DNA from: SIG622 sp045600125
GTDB taxonomy: Bacteria; Bacillota; Clostridia; Oscillospirales; CAG-382
Assembly: GCA_045600125.1 (NCBI GenBank)
Contig: JAZRXH010000142.1
Location: forward strand, 1-64,000
Length of the DNA: 64,000 nt
Direction of reading: 5' to 3'
In this document: positions 1 to 8,417 of the stretch, in pieces
Layout: every line of letters starts with the position of its first letter
How positions within the stretch are numbered: the stretch's first letter is position 1
Notes under the pieces: generated by a model
Databases searched by the model: none
What the model was told of the DNA's origin: nothing
Seen by the model: the letters and a program-made list of their open reading frames with translations, nothing else
Translations under genes and position numbers: made by a program

Positions 1-687
1 TGGTCTCAGACTCTCGGCGTCGGCGCCGTGCTTTTCCGCATGGCGCTCACCATTCTCCTCACCGCCGTTATCGGCTGTGAGCGCTCCAGCAAAAGGCATT
101 CGGCGGGACTCCGCACCTTTATCCTCGTGGGCTTCTCCACCTGCGTTGCCATGATGCTGGACATCTATCTCTGCGGAAGCCTCTCGCTCCACTTCTGCAT
201 CATCTCGGCGGCGTGCGTCGTCGCCGTGTCCACCATCAGCGTAAACTCGCTTCTGTTCAGCTCACGGAATCAGCTCAAGGGTCTCACCACCTCGGTGGGA
301 CTCTGGTCTACCGGCATCCTCGGGCTTTGCTGCGGAGCGGGACTGTATTCGGTGACCCTTGCCGCCTTTGCGGCGCTGCTTCTTACGCTTTCGCTGTTTC
401 CGCCCTTTGAAACCTACTTAAAGAACCGCTCCAACCACTTCGAGATCCATCTGGAGCTGAAAAACAGCAGTTATCTGCAAAACTTTGTCACGACGCTCCG
501 AAGACTCGGGCTTCGCATCGACGACATCGAAAAGAACCCCGCCTACGTCGGCTCGGGGCTCAGCGTGTATTCCGTGGCGGTCACCATCGACTCGGAGGAA
601 CTGAAAAAATACAAGACCCACAACGAGATCATCGAAGCGCTTTCCACCCTCGAATACGTCTACCACATGGAGGAAATGCGAAGCTGA
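1..687 (+). CDS. MgtC/SapB family membrane protein (5' partial)
   Basis: The reading frame is open to the first base, so the gene probably starts just upstream of the window; an internal GTG lies at 28. The N-terminal part has the family pattern of a membrane helix ending in GCER followed by AGLRTFILV (family: GxER...GLRTHxLV), then further hydrophobic helices up to about residue 140. The last 80 residues are a soluble ACT-like tail, as in longer MgtC homologues. MgtC proteins sit in the inner membrane and are linked to Mg2+ limitation and modulation of the F-type ATPase; a role here is inference only. It converges on the next gene and shares a bidirectional terminator with it. Confidence 0.8.
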   Translation, partial: WSQTLGVGAVLFRMALTILLTAVIGCERSSKRHSAGLRTFILVGFSTCVAMMLDIYLCGSLSLHFCIISAACVVAVSTISVNSLLFSSRNQLKGLTTSVGLWSTGILGLCCGAGLYSVTLAAFAALLLTLSLFPPFETYLKNRSNHFEIHLELKNSSYLQNFVTTLRRLGLRIDDIEKNPAYVGSGLSVYSVAVTIDSEELKKYKTHNEIIEALSTLEYVYHMEEMRS

Positions 688-730
688 AGGGCGGCGGGGG
701 TTTCGTCTTTTCCGGAAAAATAAGCAGAAA

Positions 731-763
731 AAAACGGTGTGACTTTGGCGCCACACCGTTTTT
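731..763. terminator. Bidirectional intrinsic terminator
   Basis: An 11-bp stem (arms 731-741 and 752-762) with a 10-nt loop is flanked by an A-run on the left and a T-rich tract on the right, so it can stop transcription from the MgtC-family gene and from the convergent P-loop gene. Confidence 0.85.
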
Positions 764-801
764 GCTTTTTTCTTTCGTTCTCTTTTTCGGATCCTGTCGA
801 A

Positions 802-1212
802 TCAAAGATACTTTTTGAGCGGCTCGGGGATATGATCGACCTCGGTGGAGACGGTCATAACGAGGTTCACGCCGTTCTTCTCGAGAAGGGGTGCGATCGT
901 TTCAACAAAGACAACAAAGCCTTCGATCTTTGCTTCGGGAGCGATCTTGTAAACGGAATCGATGAAAAGGTCGGTAATATCATAATTTGTCGCAAGCATG
1001 CCGCAAAGGAATCCGTAGAGCTTCTTCCAGGTGTCGATGGAGTATTCGTCCACGTCAACAAGTCTTGCCTTATGCGTGATTTCGTGAATGAGCTTGTCGC
1101 CCTTTTCGATGCAGATTACGTTACCCTTGGAAGTTTCCGATGCCGTGTTCACCATTTCGATGAGGTGCTTTGTCTTGCCGGAACCCTTGAGACCTGCGAA
1201 AATTTTGATCAT
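802..1212 (-). CDS. Small P-loop NTPase-like protein
   Basis: A 136-residue protein with a Walker A motif at the extreme N-terminus (GLKGSGKT, residues 7-14) and a possible Walker B-like strand, LFIDS, in the middle. It has no signal peptide or membrane segment, so it should be cytoplasmic. The Walker A architecture resembles a short clostridial family often labelled as PilT-like or hypothetical; no pilus genes are near, so that label is not supported. The start is set by a GGAGG Shine-Dalgarno 8 nt upstream, and a consensus sigma-A promoter lies at 1289-1317. The gene is monocistronic. Function unknown. Confidence 0.75.
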   Translation of the reverse strand: MIKIFAGLKGSGKTKHLIEMVNTASETSKGNVICIEKGDKLIHEITHKARLVDVDEYSIDTWKKLYGFLCGMLATNYDITDLFIDSVYKIAPEAKIEGFVVFVETIAPLLEKNGVNLVMTVSTEVDHIPEPLKKYL

Positions 1213-1288
1213 GATGCTATCCTCCGTGTATGTAAATGTATTTGCTGTTATAGCTTCTTGCGGAATCGGTTCTCTTTACCGCACTGCC

Positions 1289-1317
1289 ATTATACTACAA
1301 ATTGCCGTGCTTGTCAA
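1289..1317 (-). promoter_or_regulatory. Sigma-A promoter of the P-loop gene
   Basis: Read on the minus strand: perfect -35 TTGACA (1312-1317), 17-nt spacer, perfect -10 TATAAT (1289-1294). The predicted start is about 70 nt ahead of the coding start at 1212. Confidence 0.85.
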
Positions 1318-1464
1318 GTCGTTTTAGGAAAAATTCCTTATTCTTTCACAAGATGCCCCGGAAAATCAGTATAATATGCTCAAAATATACAAATTCTCCG
1401 TTTCGATTCTTGTAGAATATGCAATAGAACGAACCGCCTCAGCCAAAATGCTGAAAGACGTGCA

Positions 1465-1498
1465 AAAGAAAAGCCGTGCGAACCTTTGCCGCACGGCT
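1465..1498 (-). terminator. Intrinsic terminator after pgi
   Basis: A 9-bp GC-rich stem (arms 1472-1480 and 1490-1498) is followed on the minus strand by CTTTTCTTTT. It lies about 45 nt past the pgi stop codon. Confidence 0.8.
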
Positions 1499-1541
1499 CT
1501 GCTTTGTGATGACGCTTTTGGGAAGAGCCCCGCAAGAGAAC

Positions 1542-2882
1542 TTACATTCTCGCTTCGAGTTCTTTTCTTCTCTTCTCGTTTTCTTCGCCGGGCTTTCCGA
1601 GGAGGGCGAACATGTTCTTCTTGTACGCCTCCACGCCGGGCTGGTTGAAGGGGTTCACGTCGAGGATATAACCGGAAGCGGCGCAGGCAAGCTCAAAGAA
1701 GAATACCATGTAGCCGTAATCCTCTTCGCTTCTGGAATCGAGGTCGAGAACGATGTTCGGTACGCCGCCGTCCACGTGGGCGAGGATGGTACCCTGATAT
1801 GCCTTCTCACATACGAACTGGAGAGGCTTTCCGGAGAGGAAGTTGAGGTTGTCCACGTTCTGGGGATCGTTGGGGATGATCACATCGTGGTTGGACTTCA
1901 CGATGTTCACGACGGTCTCGAAGATGTTTCTCCGGCCCTCCTGCACGATCTGACCGAGGGAGTGGAGGTCGGTGGAGTAGATGACCGATGCGGGGAAGAG
2001 AGCCTTGCCGTCCTTGCCCTCGGATTCACCGAAGAGCTGCTTCCACCACTCGTTCATATACATGAAAGCGGGCTCGTAGCAAGCCATGATCTCCATGCTC
2101 TTGCCCTTGCGGTAGAGCGCGTTGCGGACAACGGCATACTTGTAGGCGTCGTTCTTTTCAATGTCGCATGCGGTAAGCTCAGCCTTTGCCTTCTGTGCGC
2201 CTGCCATAATCTTGTCGATATCGCAGCCGGCAGCGGCGATGGGAAGAAGACCGCAGGCGGTGAGAACGGAGTATCTGCCGCCTACGTCGTCCGGGATCAC
2301 GAAGGTCTCGTAGCCGATGGCGTCGGAGAATTCCTTGAGGGTACCCTTTGCCTTGTCGGTGGTGGCGTAAATTCTCTTCGCAGCGCCTTCCTTACCGTAC
2401 TTCTTCTCGAGAAGACCTCTGAAGATGCGGAAAGCAACGGCGGGCTCGGTGGTGGTGCCGGACTTGGAAATGACGTTGACCGAGAAGTCTCTGTCGCCGA
2501 TGATCCCGACAAGCTCCGCCAGAGCGGAGGAGCTGATGGAGTTACCGGTGAAGTAGATCTCGGGGGTATCCTTGCACAGTGCGTTGTAGTTCGGGCTCTT
2601 GATGAACTCGATGGCTGCTCTTGCGCCGAGGTAGGAGCCGCCGATGCCGATGACGACAAGGACCTCGGAGTCCTTCTTTATCTTTTCGGCTGCCTTCTTG
2701 ATCCGCTCGAATTCGACCTTGTCGTAATTTACGGGAAGGTCATACCAACCGAGAAAATCATTGCCGGCGCCGGACTTGTTTACGATTTTTTCATGAGCCT
2801 TACAGAGCTCGGGGAGAATCGCTTCGATCTCCGCCTTGGTTACGAAAGACTCGGTGTACTTTGTGCTGCATCTTATGGACAT
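1542..2882 (-). CDS. pgi: Glucose-6-phosphate isomerase
   Basis: Interconverts glucose-6-phosphate and fructose-6-phosphate in glycolysis and gluconeogenesis; cytoplasmic. The 446-residue length matches the short Firmicute form (about 450). Both family signatures are visible: DDVGGRYSVLTACGLLPIAAAG-type segment near residue 200 and NPFNQPGVEAYKKNMF near residue 410. The phosphate-binding region ISKSGTTTEPAVAFR precedes the first signature. A GGAGG Shine-Dalgarno supports the start at 2882, and TTGCAT-17-TAAAAT at 2921-2949 is a plausible promoter. It appears to be transcribed alone, ending at the hairpin at 1472-1498. Confidence 0.97.
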   Translation of the reverse strand: MSIRCSTKYTESFVTKAEIEAILPELCKAHEKIVNKSGAGNDFLGWYDLPVNYDKVEFERIKKAAEKIKKDSEVLVVIGIGGSYLGARAAIEFIKSPNYNALCKDTPEIYFTGNSISSSALAELVGIIGDRDFSVNVISKSGTTTEPAVAFRIFRGLLEKKYGKEGAAKRIYATTDKAKGTLKEFSDAIGYETFVIPDDVGGRYSVLTACGLLPIAAAGCDIDKIMAGAQKAKAELTACDIEKNDAYKYAVVRNALYRKGKSMEIMACYEPAFMYMNEWWKQLFGESEGKDGKALFPASVIYSTDLHSLGQIVQEGRRNIFETVVNIVKSNHDVIIPNDPQNVDNLNFLSGKPLQFVCEKAYQGTILAHVDGGVPNIVLDLDSRSEEDYGYMVFFFELACAASGYILDVNPFNQPGVEAYKKNMFALLGKPGEENEKRRKELEARM

Positions 2883-2920
2883 ATTGGATTCCTCCGGATT
2901 ATATAAAAATTACATCCGTC

Positions 2921-2949
2921 ATTTTATTACAATATGTCCCCGAATGCAA
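2921..2949 (-). promoter_or_regulatory. Probable sigma-A promoter of pgi
   Basis: Minus-strand -35 TTGCAT (2944-2949), 17-nt spacer, -10 TAAAAT (2921-2926), about 40 nt before the coding start. A second AT-rich TATAAT-like sequence closer to the gene would overlap the ribosome binding site and is less likely. Confidence 0.6.
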
Positions 2950-2956
2950 CAGCTAT

Positions 2957-4144
2957 TTACCGTAACATCATTAACTTTTTGAAAATTTTTGATAAAATGT
3001 TGCCGTAATCCGCCTTCCGACAGTCCTCGGAAGCAACGACGTCGGCTTCTCCCACGACCTCACCGCCGATGGAATAGACTACGTGCCCCACCTTGTCGCC
3101 CGCCTTCACGGGAGCCTCGATAAAGTCGGGAAGGAAGACGCTTTCCTCTGTTTTTTCGCCCCGCCCCTTCGGAAGAAGGACGGTAAGATCGTCATACCTG
3201 ACCGGCACGCTCCCGTTTTCGCCGCCCTTTACCGGAAGATCCTCCAGCGCATGGGCGGGAAGACTCACCGTCCGGAAGTTTGCAAAGCCGAAGTCAAGGA
3301 GCTTTTTCGCATCCTCGAACCGTTCGTCGGAGGTCTTTCCGTTCATGACCGATGCGATAAGTCCCAGACCGTCCCTCTCTGCTGTGGCGGCAAGACAGTA
3401 GCCCGCCGAGGAGGTGAAGCCGGTCTTCATCCCCGTGGCTCCCTTATAGAAGCGGATCAGCTTGTTGGTATTGGAAAGACCGAGGCTCCCGCCCCGCAGC
3501 GAGTCCATCCAGATGGTGGTGTAGTTGAAGACGGTGCCGTGCTTTGCAAGCTCCCTTGTCATGACGGCAATATCCCTTGCCGTGGTAAGATGCCCCTCGC
3601 AGGGAAGACCCGTGCAGTTTTTGAAGCACGTCCCGGTCATGCCGAGCTCGGCGGCTCTCCCGTTCATCCTGTCGACGAACGCCTCCTCGCTTCCCGCAAG
3701 ATGCTCGGCGAGTGCCACGGTGCAGTCGTTGGCGGAAACCACCACGATGGCCTTCAGCATCTCATCGAGAGTCAGCTCCTCGCCGTACTCCAGCCATATC
3801 TGGGAGCCGCCCATTCCAGCCGCATTCATGCTGGCACTGATCTTCGTGTCAAGGGCGATCTTCCCGCTGTCCAAGTCCTCCATGGCAAGCAGAAGCGTCA
3901 TTACCTTCGTCACCGAGGCGGGTTCGAGGGGCACGTCGGCGTTGTGCTCGTACAGTACCTCGCCGCTTTCTCTGTCCATAAGGCAGGCGGAACCGCTGTG
4001 AATCGAAAGCTCCACTGAGGTGGAAAGGGCGGCGGTCTCGCTGTAAACGGCGCAGCCTACGCTTTGAAAAGAAAAAAGAAAACCGATAAGGAAGAACGAT
4101 AAAATTCCATATAGCTTTTGACGATATTTATCATGCATTTTCAT
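2957..4144 (-). CDS. dacA: D-alanyl-D-alanine carboxypeptidase (DacA/PBP5 type)
   Basis: A serine peptidase that trims the terminal D-Ala from peptidoglycan stem peptides outside the membrane. The three penicillin-binding motifs are present: SVTK at residues 77-80, SAN at 137-139 and KTG at 240-242. A membrane or signal segment spans about residues 10-31. The C-terminal third resembles the PBP5 beta-rich domain, and the last residues (IFKKLMML) look amphipathic, fitting peripheral membrane anchoring. Length 395, typical. An alternative start two codons downstream is possible. In spore formers this family also includes DacB/DacF; the sequence alone does not separate them, so the symbol is the generic one. 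No clear terminator separates it from pgi, which has its own promoter. Confidence 0.92.
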   Translation of the reverse strand: MKMHDKYRQKLYGILSFFLIGFLFSFQSVGCAVYSETAALSTSVELSIHSGSACLMDRESGEVLYEHNADVPLEPASVTKVMTLLLAMEDLDSGKIALDTKISASMNAAGMGGSQIWLEYGEELTLDEMLKAIVVVSANDCTVALAEHLAGSEEAFVDRMNGRAAELGMTGTCFKNCTGLPCEGHLTTARDIAVMTRELAKHGTVFNYTTIWMDSLRGGSLGLSNTNKLIRFYKGATGMKTGFTSSAGYCLAATAERDGLGLIASVMNGKTSDERFEDAKKLLDFGFANFRTVSLPAHALEDLPVKGGENGSVPVRYDDLTVLLPKGRGEKTEESVFLPDFIEAPVKAGDKVGHVVYSIGGEVVGEADVVASEDCRKADYGNILSKIFKKLMMLR

Positions 4145-4431
4145 GACAGTTCAACTCTCCTTTCAAACACCCGGCTCTTTTTTTGCCGTGTATCTGTTCT
4201 GCAGTCAGTATGTGTCGAAAAGGGAAATTCTAAACCGATTTTTAAGAATTTTTATGCTTTTCCGAAAAATATCTCGTATTTGCTCTTCCTTTTCGGCGAT
4301 ACTATGTCAGGACAAAAGCACACCTTTTGTCACTCCGAAACGGATCGGAGCACCCCGAAAAGAAAAATCAGAGTCAAAAACGGAATAGAATCAAGACAGA
4401 ACGAAGAAAGAACGAAGATAGGAAGATGAAA

Positions 4432-4821
4432 ATGATAACGACAACGAAAAAAACAGCCCTGCTGCTTGCCGCGATCCTTACCTTTGGCGCCGCATCGCTC
4501 ACCTCCTGCGGAAATGCGGACATGGATGAGGCGGAAAATGAGGCAGGATACGCCGGGGACAAAATCGGAAACGGCGTAAAGAATGCCGCCGACGATCTTT
4601 TCAGAACGCCGGACACCGGCAGAGGAGACGGCGATATGTACGACAAGGGCGTCTATGACGACAACGGCGTGAACACCAACGAAGGCAGTGCCGACGGCGG
4701 AATGAGGACAGCCGAGGATAACACCCGGGGCGCCGTCTATTATACCGAGCCCAATACCGATGCGGATATCGCCTACCGAGGCGAAATCGGCGGGCAGAAC
4801 ACGGCGGCAGACGGTCGGTAA
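4432..4821 (+). CDS. Small putative lipoprotein
   Basis: About 129 residues. The start at 4432 is chosen because AGGAAG sits 6 nt upstream; ATG at 4426 is an alternative. The N-terminus is a lipoprotein signal: basic TTTKK, a hydrophobic stretch, then the lipobox LTSC with the lipidated Cys near residue 22. The mature part is acidic and rich in Gly, Asn, Asp and Thr with no recognisable fold. It is divergent from dacA and convergent with sigF. No function assigned; secreted to the outer face of the membrane by inference. Confidence 0.65.
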   Translation: MITTTKKTALLLAAILTFGAASLTSCGNADMDEAENEAGYAGDKIGNGVKNAADDLFRTPDTGRGDGDMYDKGVYDDNGVNTNEGSADGGMRTAEDNTRGAVYYTEPNTDADIAYRGEIGGQNTAADGR

Positions 4822-4876
4822 ACCAAAGGGCATAAAGAACACCGGAGCAAGAATACTCCGAAAAAGCAGGTAAAAA

Positions 4877-4917
4877 AGACTGCACTTCCACGGCTTCGGG
4901 AGTGCAGTCTGTCTTTT
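4877..4917. terminator. Bidirectional intrinsic terminator
   Basis: A 10-bp stem (4877-4886 with 4901-4910) is followed by GTCTTTTTTT on the plus strand and by TTTTTTACC on the minus strand. It can serve both the lipoprotein gene and the convergent sigF operon. Confidence 0.85.
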
Positions 4918-4960
4918 TTTGGGGGGAGTTACGGCATATTTTCGCCGAATGTTTCAGGCT

Positions 4961-5677
4961 TTACAAGAGAGCATCCTTTAATTTTGCAAGGATCTTTTTC
5001 TCCGCCCTCGACACCTGTACCTGGGTCATGCCGAGCCGGGAAGCGGTCTCGCACTGGGTAAGGCAAGCCCCGTAGCGAAGAGAAAGAAGGCGGCGTTCTC
5101 CCTCGGTGAGCTTGTCTATCGCTTCATAAAGAGCCATGCGCTCGATCTCCTCCTCCATGCCGTCATGCCCGAGCCGTTTTTCCAGCGCCTGCAGCTCCTC
5201 GCCCTCCGCATTCATCGAGATCGTCGGGGACATGGCGCCGAGGCAGAAGACCACCTCTTCCTTTTCAATGCCGCAAAGACGGGAAAGTTCTTCCACCGTC
5301 GGTTCTCTGCCGAAGCGCGAGAGGAATTCCTCTCTGTTTTTCAGAAGGATCGCCCCGTTCTTTTTCGTGCTCCTTGAGACCCGCATCATCCCGTCGTCCC
5401 GAAGATGCCGCCGTATTTCACCGCAAATCTGCGTGAAGGCATAGGTGGAAAAGGCAAAGCCTCGGGAAAAATCGAAGGAATTCGCCGCTTTGACAAGCCC
5501 CACGCAGCCGATCTGCACAAGATCCTCGTACTCGGTGCCTCTCTTACGGAAGCGCCCCGCTACGCTGTGGACAAGTCCCAGATTCTCCCGGCAGAAGTCG
5601 TCGAGAAAACGGTCCTCGCCGGTCTCCCGATACTTTTTCAGCGCCTCGGTGCTTCCGTTATGTATTTCCGGTTTCAT
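4961..5677 (-). CDS. sigF: Sporulation RNA polymerase sigma factor SigF
   Basis: Forespore-specific sigma-70 family factor. The 238-residue protein has region 2 (about 30-100, including EDLVQIGCVGLVKA and FSTYAFTQICGEIRRHLRD), region 3 (about 110-150) and region 4 with a helix-turn-helix (about 205-235, TQCETASRLGMTQVQVSRAEKKIL). Sequence alone fits SigF or SigG, but its place directly after spoIIAA and spoIIAB identifies it as SigF. Its start overlaps the end of spoIIAB by 20 nt, which suggests translational coupling and fixed stoichiometry with its anti-sigma factor. SpoIIAB should hold it inactive until SpoIIAA is dephosphorylated. Confidence 0.93.
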   Translation of the reverse strand: MKPEIHNGSTEALKKYRETGEDRFLDDFCRENLGLVHSVAGRFRKRGTEYEDLVQIGCVGLVKAANSFDFSRGFAFSTYAFTQICGEIRRHLRDDGMMRVSRSTKKNGAILLKNREEFLSRFGREPTVEELSRLCGIEKEEVVFCLGAMSPTISMNAEGEELQALEKRLGHDGMEEEIERMALYEAIDKLTEGERRLLSLRYGACLTQCETASRLGMTQVQVSRAEKKILAKLKDALL

Positions 5678-6155
5678 TTTCTGCCCTTGCGACCTTTTTC
5701 GTAAATATCACGGTTGTCCCTTTCCCGGGAGTCGAACGGATGCGGAAGGAGTCGGAGAAGGACTGCATGATAGGAAGTCCCATGCCCGAGCGTTCCCCGG
5801 CACTGTCGGTGGTATACAGCGGCGTCATGGCCTTTTCGATATCGGCGATGCCGCAGCCCGTGTCCCGCACGGTAAAGCGGAATTCTCCGTCTGAATACAG
5901 CTCGCAGGAAAAACAGATCTGCTTTTTGCCGCTCTCCGAGGCGGGCACGTCCCGGTAGGCGTGCACCGTGCAGTTGGTGACCGCTTCCGAGACCACCGTC
6001 TTCACGTCGGCGATCTCTTCCACGGTGGGGTCGCACTGGGCAAGGAAGGACGCCGCTATGCTCCGGCAGAAGGCTTCGTTGCATCCTTTGGCGGGAAGGA
6101 CCGCCCGGAAACGGTTCACCACGCTTCTTTTCTTGTTTCTCTCTTTTTTCGTCAT
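5658..6155 (-). CDS. spoIIAB: Anti-sigma F factor / serine kinase SpoIIAB
   Basis: A GHKL-type kinase that binds SigF and phosphorylates SpoIIAA. In the 165-residue protein the N box is VVSEAVTN (54-61), the G1 box DTGCG (98-102) and the G2 box GMGL (124-127). The start at 6155 is preferred because AGGAG lies 8 nt upstream; an upstream in-frame ATG at 6185 would put that Shine-Dalgarno inside the gene. The protein has about 20 extra N-terminal residues, rich in Lys and Arg, compared with the usual 146-residue form. It is the middle gene of the spoIIA operon. Confidence 0.92.
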   Translation of the reverse strand: MTKKERNKKRSVVNRFRAVLPAKGCNEAFCRSIAASFLAQCDPTVEEIADVKTVVSEAVTNCTVHAYRDVPASESGKKQICFSCELYSDGEFRFTVRDTGCGIADIEKAMTPLYTTDSAGERSGMGLPIMQSFSDSFRIRSTPGKGTTVIFTKKVARAENETGNT

Positions 6156-6242
6156 TGCCTTTTCTCCTAAAATCCGAAAGCGCAAAGAAGAATGCGCCCG
6201 TTTTGTTTTTTTCTTGCGGATGAGCCGAAGACGGAAATGCCC

Positions 6243-6548
6243 TCAGTTTACCTCGATCATTTTGTCAAGCCCCGCCATGCGCAGAATCTTCCGCACCGAT
6301 TCCGAGGCGCCGACGACACACACCTTGCCGCCGACCTTACACAGAAGCCGATACCGTCCCATCACAAGGCCGATGCCGGAGGAGTCCATAAACCGGACTC
6401 CTGAAAAATCAAAGACCAGTTTTTTCGGCCTTTCGAGAAAAATCAGCCCGTCCAGCTTTTCTCTTGCGCTTTGCGTTTCGTGATGGTCGATCTCACCGCA
6501 GAGCGTCACCGAAAGAGTGCCGTTTTCGCACGAAGATGTCATTTCCAT
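6243..6548 (-). CDS. spoIIAA: Anti-anti-sigma F factor SpoIIAA
   Basis: A 101-residue STAS-domain protein. The conserved phosphorylation loop FMDSSGIG (53-60) is present; Ser57 aligns with the serine that SpoIIAB phosphorylates and SpoIIE dephosphorylates in Bacillus. Dephosphorylated SpoIIAA frees SigF. It is the first gene of spoIIA, 87 nt before spoIIAB. The 133-nt gap upstream contains a TATAAT-like hexamer (minus strand, 6634-6639) but no convincing -35 or sigma-H element, so the operon promoter is not firmly located. Confidence 0.93.
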   Translation of the reverse strand: MEMTSSCENGTLSVTLCGEIDHHETQSAREKLDGLIFLERPKKLVFDFSGVRFMDSSGIGLVMGRYRLLCKVGGKVCVVGASESVRKILRMAGLDKMIEVN

Positions 6549-6681
6549 ATTTTCAAGCTTTACCGTCCTTTTGTCGTTTTTTCTTTTTCATTTTCTTTGT
6601 CATTATCTTTGGCTTTGCCGTTATTCTTTTGCCATTATACCCATGGCGGAAAGTAAAATCTGTCGAAGAAGGGAGCCTTCT

Positions 6682-7782
6682 TCATTCTTTTTCGGAAAGT
6701 CCGAGAAGAAGCGGCAAAAGAACGAAGGCGATGCCGGAAAGGGCGGGCAGGACTGCCGGAGAGAGGGCAGAGAAGGGGACAAGGACTTCTTCCCGCATAA
6801 AGCAGACCGATACAAGAAGAAGCAGAAGAAGCCCGAAGACCGTCGTGGCGATCCTGCTTCTTTTACCGCACAGCCCGAGAAAAGAAAAGCATTCCGAAGC
6901 AAAGCAGAGCCTTACCGAAGAGCGGTAAAGAATGCAGAAAGAGTAGAAAAAGACGAACAGCTCTTCGGCATCAAAGCCCGGTATCATCGACGATGCCGAG
7001 GCGAATGGCACGGCAAGACGGGAGGAAGCCGCAACACCGAACAGCGAGCGCAGAAGCAGAAAGGAGAGGCAGAATAACAGAAGAGAGGCAAGGTAACCCG
7101 CCGAAAACACGGTGGTCACCGCTTTTCCTGCATTTCTTTCGGCATCATGCCGCATTTTCCGATCCTTCCGGAAAGTCAAAAACAGCACGGTAAAGCTGTC
7201 CGCAAAAACGAGCAGAGACGAAAAAACTCCCCGCAGGATCTCACAAACCGGTGTCCCTTCTGCTTTCCCGAAGATATCCCACGTCATGCCGCCCTCGAAA
7301 AAACCGAAAAAACAGAGCACGAGCGTGACGACGGGGAGAAGGACGCCTACGTCTGCTATGCCGAAAAGCGTGCCGACGCCCCGCAAGGCGGCAAAGATCG
7401 AAACGGCAAAAAGAACGGTGCAAAGGACGACGCAGAAGGAGCGGGAGGGCGGATTTCCCACGTTCTCATAAAGCCGCAGCAGAAACGAAAGACTCTCAAA
7501 AAAGCATAGCGCCCCGGTGCCGGTCAGAAACAAAAGCACGGCGATGAAACCGAGGGAGGAATGCCGCAGAGAGACACTTTTCAGCTTCGGCAAAATCCTT
7601 GGTACAAGAAAAAGAAAAAGCGGCAGAAGAAGCAGCGAACACAGCACAAAGGCACCGAAGGAAACGGCGCTGAGACAGTGCGAAAAGGGCGCATTCACAA
7701 GAAAGAAGCCGCATGCGGTATAGAGAAACACGGGAGTCGGAGACGGTTTGCCGTATAGAACGTATCGGGAAGTATCATTCAT
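6682..7782 (-). CDS. GerAB-like spore germination permease (divergent)
   Basis: A 366-residue polytopic membrane protein with about ten hydrophobic segments, the length and topology of GerAB-type APC-superfamily subunits. Sequence motifs of the family are weak; the assignment rests mainly on position as the last gene after gerAA and a GerC-like lipoprotein, with a 4-nt ATGA overlap to the latter. In the GerA complex this subunit is thought to bind the nutrient germinant. The stop codon lies only 133 nt upstream of spoIIAA on the same strand with no evident terminator. A non-Ger amino-acid permease is the main alternative. Confidence 0.65.
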   Translation of the reverse strand: MNDTSRYVLYGKPSPTPVFLYTACGFFLVNAPFSHCLSAVSFGAFVLCSLLLLPLFLFLVPRILPKLKSVSLRHSSLGFIAVLLFLTGTGALCFFESLSFLLRLYENVGNPPSRSFCVVLCTVLFAVSIFAALRGVGTLFGIADVGVLLPVVTLVLCFFGFFEGGMTWDIFGKAEGTPVCEILRGVFSSLLVFADSFTVLFLTFRKDRKMRHDAERNAGKAVTTVFSAGYLASLLLFCLSFLLLRSLFGVAASSRLAVPFASASSMIPGFDAEELFVFFYSFCILYRSSVRLCFASECFSFLGLCGKRSRIATTVFGLLLLLLVSVCFMREEVLVPFSALSPAVLPALSGIAFVLLPLLLGLSEKE

Positions 7783-8375
7783 TCGGCAGTTCCTCCGCTT
7801 TTTTCGGAAGAAAGAGCGTCGGCGCTTTCACGAAGGAACCGGGCAAGGGGGACGTAATCCGCTTCTTCCGATTTTGCGATGCGGCCGTTTTCGGCGATGA
7901 GACGGCATTTTTCATAAAGAACCTCCTCGTTTTCGTCCTTTACGGCATAGATCTTCGTCCTTGACTGAAAACGGGTGTGATCCAGGAGAAAAAGCAGAGT
8001 CCGGAAGACCTCCGCATCCGGGAGAGCCGACGAAAAGACCAGTGCCTTCGTACTCTTGAAGTAGATCTCATAGTCGGAATCTGCCGTGCTTCTTAAGGCT
8101 TCTTCGAGGGTATTTCCCGAAAAACGAATGACCGAAACGCCGCCCTCTTCGCTTTCGCCCTCTTCTTTTTCCGATTCTTCCGACGAAGAGGAGGAGTCCG
8201 TCTCCTTTCCCGTTTTGCAGAAAAGGGTGACGTTTGCTCTGCCGCTGTCCTCGTCACGGGAAAACAGAGCGGCAAAGCAGTAACCCTCCGGTCGCTTTTC
8301 TTCGCCGCAGCCGGAGAGGAAAAGCACCGACAGAAGAAGTGGGAAGATGTAGAAAAGTTTGTTATTCCTGTGCAT
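7779..8375 (-). CDS. Short GerC-like spore germination lipoprotein
   Basis: A 198-residue lipoprotein. The start at 8375 is set by GGAGG 7 nt upstream. The signal sequence ends in the lipobox LSGC (Cys near residue 23). The following part (YCFAALFSRDE...VTLFCKTG, then VIRFSGNTLEEALRS and KALVFSS) resembles the N-terminal domain of GerAC proteins, interrupted by a Ser/Glu/Lys-rich low-complexity insert near residues 60-85. Usual GerAC proteins are about 350-400 residues with three domains; here the two C-terminal domains are absent, and the stop overlaps the next start, so this is a natural short form rather than a frameshift. GerAC subunits are anchored on the outer face of the spore inner membrane. 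Confidence 0.7.
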   Translation of the reverse strand: MHRNNKLFYIFPLLLSVLFLSGCGEEKRPEGYCFAALFSRDEDSGRANVTLFCKTGKETDSSSSSEESEKEEGESEEGGVSVIRFSGNTLEEALRSTADSDYEIYFKSTKALVFSSALPDAEVFRTLLFLLDHTRFQSRTKIYAVKDENEEVLYEKCRLIAENGRIAKSEEADYVPLARFLRESADALSSEKSGGTAE

Positions 8376-8417
8376 ATGCTTTCCTCCGAAGATCATGGCA
8401 GCTCGCCTCTTGTACAT

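Larger units (their letters stand above)
1213..1541. other. Intergenic region with promoter and terminator
   Basis: This 329-bp stretch holds the promoter of the P-loop gene (1289-1317) and the pgi terminator (1465-1498). The AT-rich piece between them shows no credible gene. Confidence 0.6.

Noticed and set aside
4327..4425. A longer N-terminus for the small lipoprotein
   Set aside because: The added 33 residues are Lys/Arg/Asn-rich and would bury the lipoprotein signal; AGGAAG marks the later start.
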